Positions 1 to 5,307 of a stretch of DNA of 5,528 nt are shown here, piece by piece (position 1 is the stretch's first letter; every line of letters begins with the position of its first letter). Where the stretch lies: contig JAUVCS010000074.1 of assembly GCA_030590745.1 (NCBI GenBank), forward strand, positions 1 to 5,528, read 5' to 3'. Position numbers and translations under genes: made by a program. The notes below the pieces were generated by a model that was not told the DNA's origin, searched no databases, and was given only the letters and a program-made list of their open reading frames with translations. The DNA comes from Desulfuromusa sp. (GTDB taxonomy: Bacteria; Desulfobacterota; Desulfuromonadia; Desulfuromonadales; Geopsychrobacteraceae).

Positions 1-54
1 GGGGGACATGTACTTGTTCCGTCTCCCTAGAATACGGGTTGACAACCTACAAAG

Positions 55-80
55 GTCGTGGGGTTGCGTCCCCACCCGAC
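55..80. repeat. Imperfect stem-loop inside the repeat block
   Basis: TGGGG (59-63) pairs with CCCCA (70-74) around the loop TTGCGT. Outer GTCG (55-58) pairs with CGAC (77-80), leaving a two-base CC bulge at 75-76. A GTCG-type foot on a bulged GC-rich stem is reminiscent of REP-like elements mobilised by REP-associated tyrosine transposases, but no such transposase is in this window. Confidence 0.5.
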
Positions 81-82
81 GC

Positions 83-122
83 CTTCATTTCTTTGTGCGT
101 CCAAAGAAACGAAGCAAAGAAA
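83..122. repeat. Stem-loop with two competing 3' arms
   Basis: CTTCATTTCTTTG (83-95) pairs with CAAAGAAACGAAG (102-114) around a six-base loop, with one mismatch. A second CAAAGAAA at 115-122 repeats the 3' arm (102-109), so TTTCTTTG (88-95) could pair with either copy. GCGT (97-100) and ACGC (124-127) could extend an alternative fold. There is no T-tract on either strand, so a role as an ordinary terminator is not clear. Confidence 0.55.
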
Positions 123-357
123 TACGCCCGAACTCCTTGCCAGCCATAACCTTCGGCGATAGCTTGTTCCCTACATTCCACAGCTGTTTTGAGGATCGGC
201 AAAAACTCAGGCTTCGCCCTCAAACATTTGCCGCTCTATTTCTCAAATCAGCTATTCCACTCCGGCTGCGTCATATGGGAAATGGTGGTTCAAAAACAAA
301 AACAAGATCCATCTTTGTTGTCAATGAAGTTGGAAAGATTGCTTGGAATAGCATCAT

Positions 358-876
358 TCAGGATAACATTGGGAAGAAGCTGTCGAGCTTTTTTTCGATT
401 GCCGCTGCAACTTGCTCGGCGTTCAGCTCTCCACAGGTGATGGTTAAATCGGCAAATTCTTCGTAAAGAGGGGAGCGCTCTTGATAGAGTTGTTCAAATG
501 TCTGCCCTTTGTTCATGACCAATCCCCGCTGACCCATATCGGCAATTCGTTTTCGTAATGTTGGAAGTCCAATTTGAAGGTAGATCCGATAACCGCTCAA
601 CCCGAGTTTTTGTAGTCCGTTTTTACTGTAAACAACCGATCCCCCAGTCGCGATAACACTTTGATCTGTATGGAGGTTCAATAAAATTTGTTCCTCAATT
701 TTACGAAAATTATCCAAACCTTGGGTATCGATAAGCTGTTGCAATCGACATTTTTCCTGAGACTGGATAAGTAGATCTGTATCAATGAAATGAAAGCCGA
801 TCCGTTTGGCTAGAATAACCCCAACGGTACTCTTCCCCGCACCGGGCATACCAATTAAAATAATATTTTTTTTCAT
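358..876 (-). CDS. Shikimate kinase-family P-loop kinase (AroK-like)
   Basis: A 172-residue cytoplasmic P-loop kinase of the shikimate kinase family, which phosphorylates the 3-hydroxyl of shikimate with ATP in the chorismate pathway. The Walker A loop is GMPGAGKST (9-17). D32 and D34 match the Mg/shikimate-binding aspartates, and R58 in the NFRK segment matches the shikimate-binding arginine. R117 lies in the LID region and R134 in ERSPLYEE is the late conserved arginine. Length is normal. Two motifs are atypical: the usual GGG is GGS (78-80), and the LID reads RGLV (117-120) where classical enzymes have RPLL. I recall similar kinases annotated as shikimate kinase, possibly as paralogues, so the substrate is not certain. 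The ATG start is supported by AAGGG (minus strand, complement of 883-887) about six bases upstream. The gene stands alone, divergent from the CDGSH gene, with no aro neighbour visible. Confidence 0.88.
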   Translation of the reverse strand: MKKNIILIGMPGAGKSTVGVILAKRIGFHFIDTDLLIQSQEKCRLQQLIDTQGLDNFRKIEEQILLNLHTDQSVIATGGSVVYSKNGLQKLGLSGYRIYLQIGLPTLRKRIADMGQRGLVMNKGQTFEQLYQERSPLYEEFADLTITCGELNAEQVAAAIEKKLDSFFPMLS

Positions 877-904
877 ACATGACCCTTAAGTTTGCTATCT
901 GGTG

Positions 905-933
905 ATTACATTGATATTCTTTTCATGGAACAA
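905..933 (-). promoter_or_regulatory. Candidate sigma-70 promoter for the shikimate kinase-like gene
   Basis: On the minus strand, TTGTTC (complement of 928-933) and TGTAAT (complement of 905-910) are separated by exactly 17 bases. They lie about 30 bases upstream of the kinase start codon. The match to consensus is moderate and is judged by eye only. No equally good promoter was found for the divergent CDGSH gene; TATAAA at 1003-1008 is a possible -10 without a convincing -35. Confidence 0.35.
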
Positions 934-1053
934 CTATAGATGAAATAGCATGAGAATCGGTTGAAATTTTTTCTCCCGGCATAAAAGTGAAAATTATTAT
1001 TTTATAAATTCTAAACTGCTTCACAATGGTAATCTATTTTTCAGGAGGGACTC

Positions 1054-1320
1054 ATGGGTCAGATAAATAATGATGCTGGAATGCCAATCGCACTAACTCT
1101 TGAACCGGGAGTTTACTTTCGCTGCATCTGTGGCAGCTCTGAAAGGCTCCCTTTTTGTGATGGGCACCATCAAAGTGGTGAACATGTCCCGATTCGGTTT
1201 GAGGTGAAGGAGCGTGAACGGGTCTACTTATGTAGTTGCGGAGAGAGCAACAATCAACCCTATTGTGATGGAAATTGCGGTGTCGAACTTTCCACCAGGT
1301 CAAGAGCACCAGAGATTTGA
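1054..1320 (+). CDS. Small protein with two CDGSH-type iron-sulfur motifs
   Basis: An 88-residue protein with two CDGSH-type motifs, as in bacterial double-motif proteins related to CISD3/Miner2. Such proteins bind 2Fe-2S clusters through three Cys and one His and are proposed to act in electron or cluster transfer. Motif 1 is complete: C24-x-C26, S29, P33, C35-D36-G37 and ligand H39. Motif 2 has C60-x-C62, S65, P69, C71-D72-G73-N74, but C75 (codon TGC) stands where the His ligand should be. If folded normally, the second cluster would have four Cys ligands. There is no signal peptide or membrane segment, so it is probably cytoplasmic. AGGAGG (1043-1048), five bases before the ATG, is a strong ribosome binding site. 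The MYG1-family gene follows 21 bases after the stop, suggesting one operon. Confidence 0.88.
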   Translation: MGQINNDAGMPIALTLEPGVYFRCICGSSERLPFCDGHHQSGEHVPIRFEVKERERVYLCSCGESNNQPYCDGNCGVELSTRSRAPEI

Positions 1321-1341
1321 GTGAAGGGAGGGGACGGTTGT

Positions 1342-2178
1342 ATGTATAAAATTATTACCCATCCGGGGAGTGCCCACAAAGACGACTTTATGGCCGTGAG
1401 TCTTCTGCTGGCGACCCTCGATTCTGCAGAGGTTTTTCGGCGCGAAGCAACCAGTGAGGATCTTGCTGATCCAGATACCTATGTTGTGGATGTCGGGATG
1501 GAACACGATCTGGAAAAACATAATTTTGACCATCACCAGAATGCAACACTTCCCTGTGCCTTTCACCTGGTGATGAAATATCTCGGCTATCATGATGCAG
1601 CTATGGTGGTTTTTGGCTGGTATGCTCAAATGAGCATGATGGATGTCCGTGGTCCCTATAGAACCGCTGAATATCTGGGGGTCGATACCAGTATCCTGTT
1701 TTCATCTTCTTCGCCAATTGATGGTTATATTTTATCCTGTTTCTCAAAGGTGACATCATTAACTGAGCAGGATACTTTTTACCGGCTGATGAAAGATTTT
1801 GGAGCTGATTTTATTGAAATGGTCGGTTTGAAAATGGTTCGGTTGGAGCGGTTAAAAAGAGAAGCAAAAGTTTTACCGATAAAACACCTCAAAGCTCTTG
1901 TCAGTCAGATTGAAGATAACCCCAAGTTGTCAATGGAGTTGTATCTTCGTGCTCTTAACGATAAAGCCGTGGTCATGAGTATTACTCCGTCGACCCGTGG
2001 TGCCGGGTGGGAAATGGTCAGGGTGGGTGATAGTATGACGGTCGATTTCCGCTCTGTTGCTGCTGACCCGGACATCCGTTTTGTTCACGTCAATGGGTTT
2101 ATTGCCAAAACCAGAAGTTTGCTTCCTCTTGAGGCGGTTCTTAAGCTTGCCTCTCAGGCTATTGTCTCACCGGATTGA
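1342..2178 (+). CDS. MYG1-family (UPF0160) DHH-like metal-dependent hydrolase
   Basis: A 278-residue protein of the MYG1/UPF0160 family, related to DHH phosphoesterases; eukaryotic MYG1 is known as a 3'-5' RNA exonuclease, while bacterial members are poorly characterised. The N-terminal metal-binding set is visible: THPGSAHKDD (6-15, with H7, H12, D14 matching the family THxGxxHxDE-like motif), VVDVG (48-52, D50) and DHHQ (63-66). The C-terminal half ends with a family-like FVHVNGFIAKT segment. Length is slightly short for the family, with no obvious gap. I choose ATG 1342 over the in-frame GTG at 1321: the GTG abuts the preceding stop codon, the purine-rich GGGAGGGG at 1326-1333 lies about eight bases before the ATG, and MYKIITHPGS matches how family members begin. 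It is probably translated from the same mRNA as the CDGSH gene. Confidence 0.85.
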   Translation: MYKIITHPGSAHKDDFMAVSLLLATLDSAEVFRREATSEDLADPDTYVVDVGMEHDLEKHNFDHHQNATLPCAFHLVMKYLGYHDAAMVVFGWYAQMSMMDVRGPYRTAEYLGVDTSILFSSSSPIDGYILSCFSKVTSLTEQDTFYRLMKDFGADFIEMVGLKMVRLERLKREAKVLPIKHLKALVSQIEDNPKLSMELYLRALNDKAVVMSITPSTRGAGWEMVRVGDSMTVDFRSVAADPDIRFVHVNGFIAKTRSLLPLEAVLKLASQAIVSPD

Positions 2179-2222
2179 ATTGCTGACCAGTAGCGGCGTA
2201 CTCCAAGAAATGCTGGGGATTT

Positions 2223-2274
2223 GGGGGGGCAGAAAACGTCCTTTGGTTTAAATTCAGCAGGACGCTTTCTCCCC
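2223..2274. terminator. Long hairpin between convergent genes, possible bidirectional terminator
   Basis: AGAAAACGTCCT (2231-2242) pairs with AGGACGCTTTCT (2259-2270) over 12 positions with a single A-C mismatch at 2236/2265, around a 16-base loop. GGGG (2226-2229) can add four pairs with CCCC (2271-2274) past a one-base bulge. It lies between the MYG1-family stop and the oxidoreductase stop, where a shared terminator is expected. There is no clean T-tract on either strand, so it may instead stabilise mRNA ends. Confidence 0.5.
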
Positions 2275-2294
2275 ATCCATTCATTATTGTTAAA

Positions 2295-3287
2295 TCAGCT
2301 ATCTGCAATTTTCAGAACAATTTTACCGAAATGTTGATCTGCTTCCATCATCTGGTGTGCCGCGACAACCTCAGTAAGTGGAAAAGCTTTTTCAATGATC
2401 GGGATGATGCTTCGATCAGCAAACTTTGGCAAAGCTCGACGGGTGAATTCAGCAACGATATCCCCTTTTTCGGCAACCGGACGGCTACGCAGAACCGAAC
2501 CAATGATCTGCTGGCGTTTGACCATCATCAAGGCCAGATTCAACTCAGCTTTAATCCCGCTCATGACGCCAATAACAACAAGTTTTCCTGTATAACCAAG
2601 GGAGTTCATATTTGCTTTCAAGTATTTGGCACCAATATGGTCGAGGACCAGATCAACCCCCTTTTTGTTGGTATACTCTTTGATTATGCCAGTAAAATCG
2701 GGGTTTTCGGTATAATCAATCACCAGATCGACACCCAACTTTTTAACCCGTTCCAGCTTGGTGGGACTAGCCGTAACAATCAGCTTGGCATTTGGTGTGA
2801 GGGCCTTTGCCAGTTGAATTGCGGCAGTATTTACCCCACCTCCGCCACCGTGGAGAATTGCGGTTTGTCCATCTTGCAGGCCACCAAGCATAAATACATT
2901 GAGGAACGCGGTGATGTAGCTTTCGTTGACACAGGCCGCCTCTTCAAAACTCATGCTGTCGGGAATTGGCATTAAATGGTTGGCGTAGGCAACGGCATAT
3001 TCTGCATAGCCACCACCACCGACCAGTGACATAACCCGATCACCAATTTTCCAATTATCAACAGCGCTGCCAATCTCCGTAATGGTGCCAGCGACTTCAA
3101 GCCCAAGAACTTCTGAGTCTCCAGCTGGGGCGGGATAGTTGCCCATCCGTTGTACCAGATCAGGGCGGTTGACACTGGTGGCAACAACCTTGACGAGAAC
3201 TTCATCAGCTTTGGGCTGTGGTTTGTCAATTTCCCCGACTTTCATAACTTCTGGAGCACCAAATTCATCGATCAGAACTGCCTTCAT
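2295..3287 (-). CDS. NAD(P)H quinone oxidoreductase, PIG3-type zinc-free MDR family
   Basis: A 330-residue cytoplasmic medium-chain reductase of the quinone oxidoreductase branch, closest in style to the p53-inducible PIG3 type, which reduces quinones or other electrophilic carbonyls with NADPH. The GroES-like N-terminal half has SVNRPDLVQR (38-47), GLEVAG (62-67) and GGGGYAEY (90-97). It lacks the cysteines of zinc alcohol dehydrogenases. The Rossmann half opens with HGGGGGVNTAA (146-156), where many PIG3 relatives have HGGASGIGTTA, so the last glycine of the nucleotide loop is Asn here. VTASPTKLERVKKLG (171-185) fits the NADPH-binding segment. Length is normal. The ATG is preceded by AGGAGAG (complement of 3292-3298). 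It runs the same way as the two-component genes but is 213 bases downstream and has its own promoter. The exact substrate cannot be read from the sequence. Confidence 0.9.
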   Translation of the reverse strand: MKAVLIDEFGAPEVMKVGEIDKPQPKADEVLVKVVATSVNRPDLVQRMGNYPAPAGDSEVLGLEVAGTITEIGSAVDNWKIGDRVMSLVGGGGYAEYAVAYANHLMPIPDSMSFEEAACVNESYITAFLNVFMLGGLQDGQTAILHGGGGGVNTAAIQLAKALTPNAKLIVTASPTKLERVKKLGVDLVIDYTENPDFTGIIKEYTNKKGVDLVLDHIGAKYLKANMNSLGYTGKLVVIGVMSGIKAELNLALMMVKRQQIIGSVLRSRPVAEKGDIVAEFTRRALPKFADRSIIPIIEKAFPLTEVVAAHQMMEADQHFGKIVLKIADS

Positions 3288-3337
3288 CTTGCTCTCCTTT
3301 TAAAAATAACAGGTTATTTATCCGTAATAGTTGAATC

Positions 3338-3374
3338 TCAACAGATTGATTATAATATAGAGGCAATCTGTTGA
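3338..3374. promoter_or_regulatory. Perfect 11-bp inverted repeat around the oxidoreductase promoter (operator candidate)
   Basis: TCAACAGATTG (3338-3348) and CAATCTGTTGA (3364-3374) are exact reverse complements separated by 15 bases. The left arm covers the predicted transcription start, the right arm overlaps the spacer and -35 box, and the -10 box lies in the loop. Each arm also contains the partial dyad CAA-N4-TTG. Because the predicted transcript begins inside one arm, an RNA hairpin is unlikely. The placement suits a repressor or redox-sensing regulator that occludes the promoter, but no regulator of that kind is encoded here. Confidence 0.6.
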
Positions 3375-3377
3375 CAA
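3349..3377 (-). promoter_or_regulatory. Strong sigma-70 promoter for the quinone oxidoreductase
   Basis: On the minus strand, TTGTCA (complement of 3372-3377) is followed after exactly 17 bases by a perfect TATAAT (complement of 3349-3354). Transcription would start near 3342, giving a leader of about 55 bases before the start codon. This is the best promoter match in the window. Confidence 0.65.
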
Positions 3378-3500
3378 TTTGATTTGCTGTTTTGTCAGGA
3401 AATGCATTGAATTTTTGCAGAGAAGAATGGCGTTTCTGATTTTGGAAAATACCACTTTCTACAGCAGCAGATTACATCGTATCGGCCAGCACTTTCACAA

Positions 3501-4211
3501 CTACTCCGGGTTCTGGATAAACTGGTATCCTCGCCCACGGATGGTGCGGAAATAGCGGGGTTTTATCGGCTCAGCTTCAAAGTATTTGCGCAACCGGACA
3601 ATGAAATTATCGAGGGTACGGGTTTCGGTTCCTGGTAACATTCCCCACACCTGTTGGAGTAATTCACCCCGGGAGAGGATCTTTCCTTCCTGGGCAAAAA
3701 AAAGTAGCAACATCTTCATTTCCAGTTCGGTGAGCTGGATGGTTCCATGGGTTGTTTCTGCCTGATGTGTTTCCAGGTTGATCCGGTTTTTGCCAAAGCT
3801 ATAAAATTCATTCTCCAAATTATCTGGCTGCCAGCTGGCGCGGCGGAGTAGCCCCGCAACACGTAATAAGAACTCTTTAAGATTGAAGGGCTTGGCCAGA
3901 TAATCATCTGCCCCTTTGCTAAGTCCGGTGATCCGATCCTGTTCTGTCCCCCGGGCAGTCAACATTAGTATTGGTATCTGGTTCTCCTGCTCCCGTAACT
4001 GCTCACAGACCTCAAGACCACTGATTCCCGGCAATGCCAGATCCAGAATGATCAATGCATACGACTTTTTTGTCAGTTGCTCAAGAGCCTGTTCACCACT
4101 CTCAACATGGGAGACTTGATAGCCCTCTTCTTCCAGATTAAAAATCAATCCCTGGGCAATATGTGGTTCATCTTCAACCAGTAATAAGGGTATTTTCATT
4201 TGCTTCATCAT
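3501..4211 (-). CDS. OmpR/PhoB-family response regulator
   Basis: A 236-residue DNA-binding response regulator. The receiver domain (about 6-122) has acidic E13-D14, phosphoacceptor D57 in LDLALPG, T85 and K107 in the AKPF segment. The C-terminal winged helix (about 133-233) has the family's TELEMKMLLLF helix, LSRGELLQQVWG, the recognition-helix segment TRTLDNFIVRLRKYF and the RTIRGRGYQF wing. It should bind paired direct repeats and be phosphorylated by the kinase encoded just upstream. Its ATG overlaps the kinase stop as ATGA (4208-4211), so translation is probably coupled; the ribosome binding site is weak. In-frame ATGs at codons 2 and 5 are alternative starts, and MKIPLLLVEDEP would be a normal N-terminus. 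The regulon cannot be read from the sequence, and a specific name such as PhoB is not justified. Confidence 0.93.
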   Translation of the reverse strand: MMKQMKIPLLLVEDEPHIAQGLIFNLEEEGYQVSHVESGEQALEQLTKKSYALIILDLALPGISGLEVCEQLREQENQIPILMLTARGTEQDRITGLSKGADDYLAKPFNLKEFLLRVAGLLRRASWQPDNLENEFYSFGKNRINLETHQAETTHGTIQLTELEMKMLLLFFAQEGKILSRGELLQQVWGMLPGTETRTLDNFIVRLRKYFEAEPIKPRYFRTIRGRGYQFIQNPE

Positions 4212-5155
4212 GTTTTCTTTGTCGCTAGAGGGATCATCAGATGAAAGGTTGTCCCTTTACCTTTTCCCAGACTTTCAATCCAGACTTTCCCCCCATGAAG
4301 TCGAATCACATTACGAACTATGAACAGGCCGAGACCGCTGCCGGGAATAGTTTTTCCACTACGACGGATTCGATAAAAGATCCGGAAAACTTTTTTCTGA
4401 TCTTTTCTGGAAATTCCATTTCCCTGGTCGATAAAGCGTAAATGGGCCGTCTCACCATCTCGATTCAACTTAATTTCAATAATTGGTGGGCCATCAGCGT
4501 AGAGAATTGCATTTTCCAACAGGTTGCGCATAACAGTTTCAAGGGCCTCAGTTTCAAAACGGGCCATGAGTCCCGGTTCAATGACCCAGGATAACCTCCC
4601 CTCGGCAGGAAATTTTTCTTTTTCCAGCAAAAAATAAGCTTCAATCATTTGCGACAGATTACCCTGTTGCAGGTTGAGTTCTGCCCCTCTATGTTCTATT
4701 TTTCCGGCAGTCAGAAGGTTATTGATTAAACCATTTAAGCGTTCACTGTCCCCCTGCATTGTTGAGACAAACTGTTGCAACTGCTTCGGGTTTGGCTGAC
4801 GCATCTGGATTGTTTCAAGGTGGAGTTGAATTGATGCCAGTGGAGATTTTAATTCATGAGTCACCTGGTTGATAAAATGGCGTTGTGAGCGATTTAATGA
4901 AGCCTGGCGTCGCCAGTAGAGGAAGATGACATAAACACCAACCAGAATAGCAACTAACAGAAGGATCCCTTCAGCCAGGATCAGCCAGTCGCCAGACGCC
5001 GGTAGCCATTCCACCTGGTACTTATTGGCAAGTTCTTTTAATTGCTGGTGGCGACCGAGAAACCAATAGATCCAGGAGACCAGTAACAGAATCCAGAGGA
5101 TTTGAATGACAATAAAGGTGATCAGGGGGTGAAAAAGGCGTCTAAACAGTTTCAT
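4208..5155 (-). CDS. Membrane sensor histidine kinase with a very short sensor loop
   Basis: A 315-residue inner-membrane histidine kinase. Two hydrophobic segments (about 11-33 and 58-80) flank a loop of only about 24 residues, too small for a folded sensor domain. The HisKA box is FINQVTHELKSPLASI (94-109) with phosphorylated H100. The ATPase domain has the N box NLLENA (211-216), the G1 box DQGNGI (243-248), the F box VFRIFYRI (256-263) and the G2 box GSGLGLF (272-278), so it looks catalytically complete. There is no HAMP or PAS domain: the second segment leads almost directly to the H box. The signal may be sensed within the membrane or through a partner. It is the first gene of the operon; the response regulator follows with a 4-base overlap. 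The Shine-Dalgarno region (GATGAGAT) is weak. Confidence 0.92.
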   Translation of the reverse strand: MKLFRRLFHPLITFIVIQILWILLLVSWIYWFLGRHQQLKELANKYQVEWLPASGDWLILAEGILLLVAILVGVYVIFLYWRRQASLNRSQRHFINQVTHELKSPLASIQLHLETIQMRQPNPKQLQQFVSTMQGDSERLNGLINNLLTAGKIEHRGAELNLQQGNLSQMIEAYFLLEKEKFPAEGRLSWVIEPGLMARFETEALETVMRNLLENAILYADGPPIIEIKLNRDGETAHLRFIDQGNGISRKDQKKVFRIFYRIRRSGKTIPGSGLGLFIVRNVIRLHGGKVWIESLGKGKGTTFHLMIPLATKKT

Positions 5156-5198
5156 ATCTCATCTATTACCATTGAAATCAGGGCGTTACAAGTCAGTT

Positions 5199-5216
5199 TT
5201 TACATAACTATTACAT
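5199..5216. promoter_or_regulatory. 11-bp-period direct repeat, candidate OmpR/PhoB-type binding site
   Basis: TTTACAT (5199-5205) and ATTACAT (5210-5216) form a 7-base direct repeat with a 4-base gap, the geometry of PhoB-type boxes. A further TTACA at 5186-5190 is out of phase by 14 bases. It lies in the spacer between the kinase operon and the divergent monooxygenase gene. On the minus strand a TGTAAC hexamer about eight bases downstream could be a -10. Binding by the neighbouring regulator is inferred from geometry and position only. Confidence 0.35.
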
Positions 5217-5227
5217 TTCTAAGCTGT

Positions 5228-5256
5228 TTGGGCTGATAATATCTGTGGATTATAGT
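5228..5256 (+). promoter_or_regulatory. Weak candidate promoter for the nitronate monooxygenase-family gene
   Basis: TTGGGC (5228-5233) and TATAGT (5251-5256) are 17 bases apart, about 50 bases before the start codon. The -10 is good and the -35 poor, so activator help would be plausible. An alternative is an extended -10, TGATAATAT, at 5234-5242. Confidence 0.3.
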
Positions 5257-5269
5257 CAAGAGGTTCTCG

Positions 5270-5282
5270 GGGTACAGTACCC
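5270..5282. promoter_or_regulatory. 13-bp perfect palindrome in the monooxygenase leader
   Basis: GGGTAC-A-GTACCC is symmetric about A5276. It lies between the candidate promoter and the ribosome binding site, close to the expected transcription start. The one-base centre favours a DNA operator over an RNA hairpin. No matching regulator can be named. Confidence 0.4.
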
Positions 5283-5307
5283 ATTCGCCTCCCATATAGG
5301 AGTTCTT

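Larger units (their letters stand above)
1..310. repeat. Probable dispersed intergenic repeat, hairpin-rich, no real gene
   Basis: This stretch has several inverted repeats in a row and ends in a short tandem run of CAAAAA units (291-304). Two stem-loops lie at 55-80 and 83-114, and a longer imperfect one has arms CGGCAAA (197-203) and TTTGCCG (227-233) enclosing AGG/CCT around TTCG. The TTTCTTTG...CAAAGAAA core followed by GAAGCAAAGAAA resembles repeat blocks I recall between genes in Desulfuromonas/Pelobacter-type genomes; that comparison is from memory and not tested. Open frames run through it on the plus strand (8-466 and 189-440), but they have no properly spaced ribosome binding site, overlap the kinase gene antisense, and encode Arg/Lys/Phe-rich text with no domain. 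I read them as repeat-derived. The right boundary is approximate and the left end may lie outside the window. Confidence 0.5.

Noticed and set aside
189..440. Second plus-strand open frame (83 codons) in the same block
   Set aside because: It overlaps the first frame and the kinase antisense and has no domain or ribosome binding site.
8..466. Plus-strand 152-codon open frame across the left-end repeat and into the kinase gene
   Set aside because: It has no spaced ribosome binding site, no recognisable domain, an Arg/Phe-rich composition, and overlaps the well-supported kinase gene antisense by about 109 bases. It reads as a repeat-derived frame.
877..1053. Riboswitch or small RNA in the kinase/CDGSH divergent spacer
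   Set aside because: The stretch is AT-rich with no extended pairing or recognisable conserved core; only promoter-like signals were seen.
1321..1341. GTG at 1321 as the start of the MYG1-family gene
   Set aside because: It would put the purine-rich ribosome binding site inside the coding sequence and add seven residues unlike the family; ATG 1342 fits better.
1300..1629. Minus-strand 109-codon frame opposite the MYG1-family gene
   Set aside because: It is antisense to a conserved protein, with no domain and no promoter or ribosome binding site seen.
2331..2975. Plus-strand 214-codon frame opposite the quinone oxidoreductase
   Set aside because: It is long, but entirely antisense to a clear enzyme gene, and the translation resembles no family I know.
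3331..3356. Plus-strand promoter TTGAAT ... TATAAT in the same region as the oxidoreductase promoter
   Set aside because: The spacer is only 14 bases and no plus-strand gene follows; the minus-strand promoter with a 17-base spacer explains the TATAAT.
3378..3500. Possible terminator or small gene downstream of the response regulator
   Set aside because: No stem of useful length followed by T residues was found, and the only short plus-strand frame continues antisense into the regulator gene.
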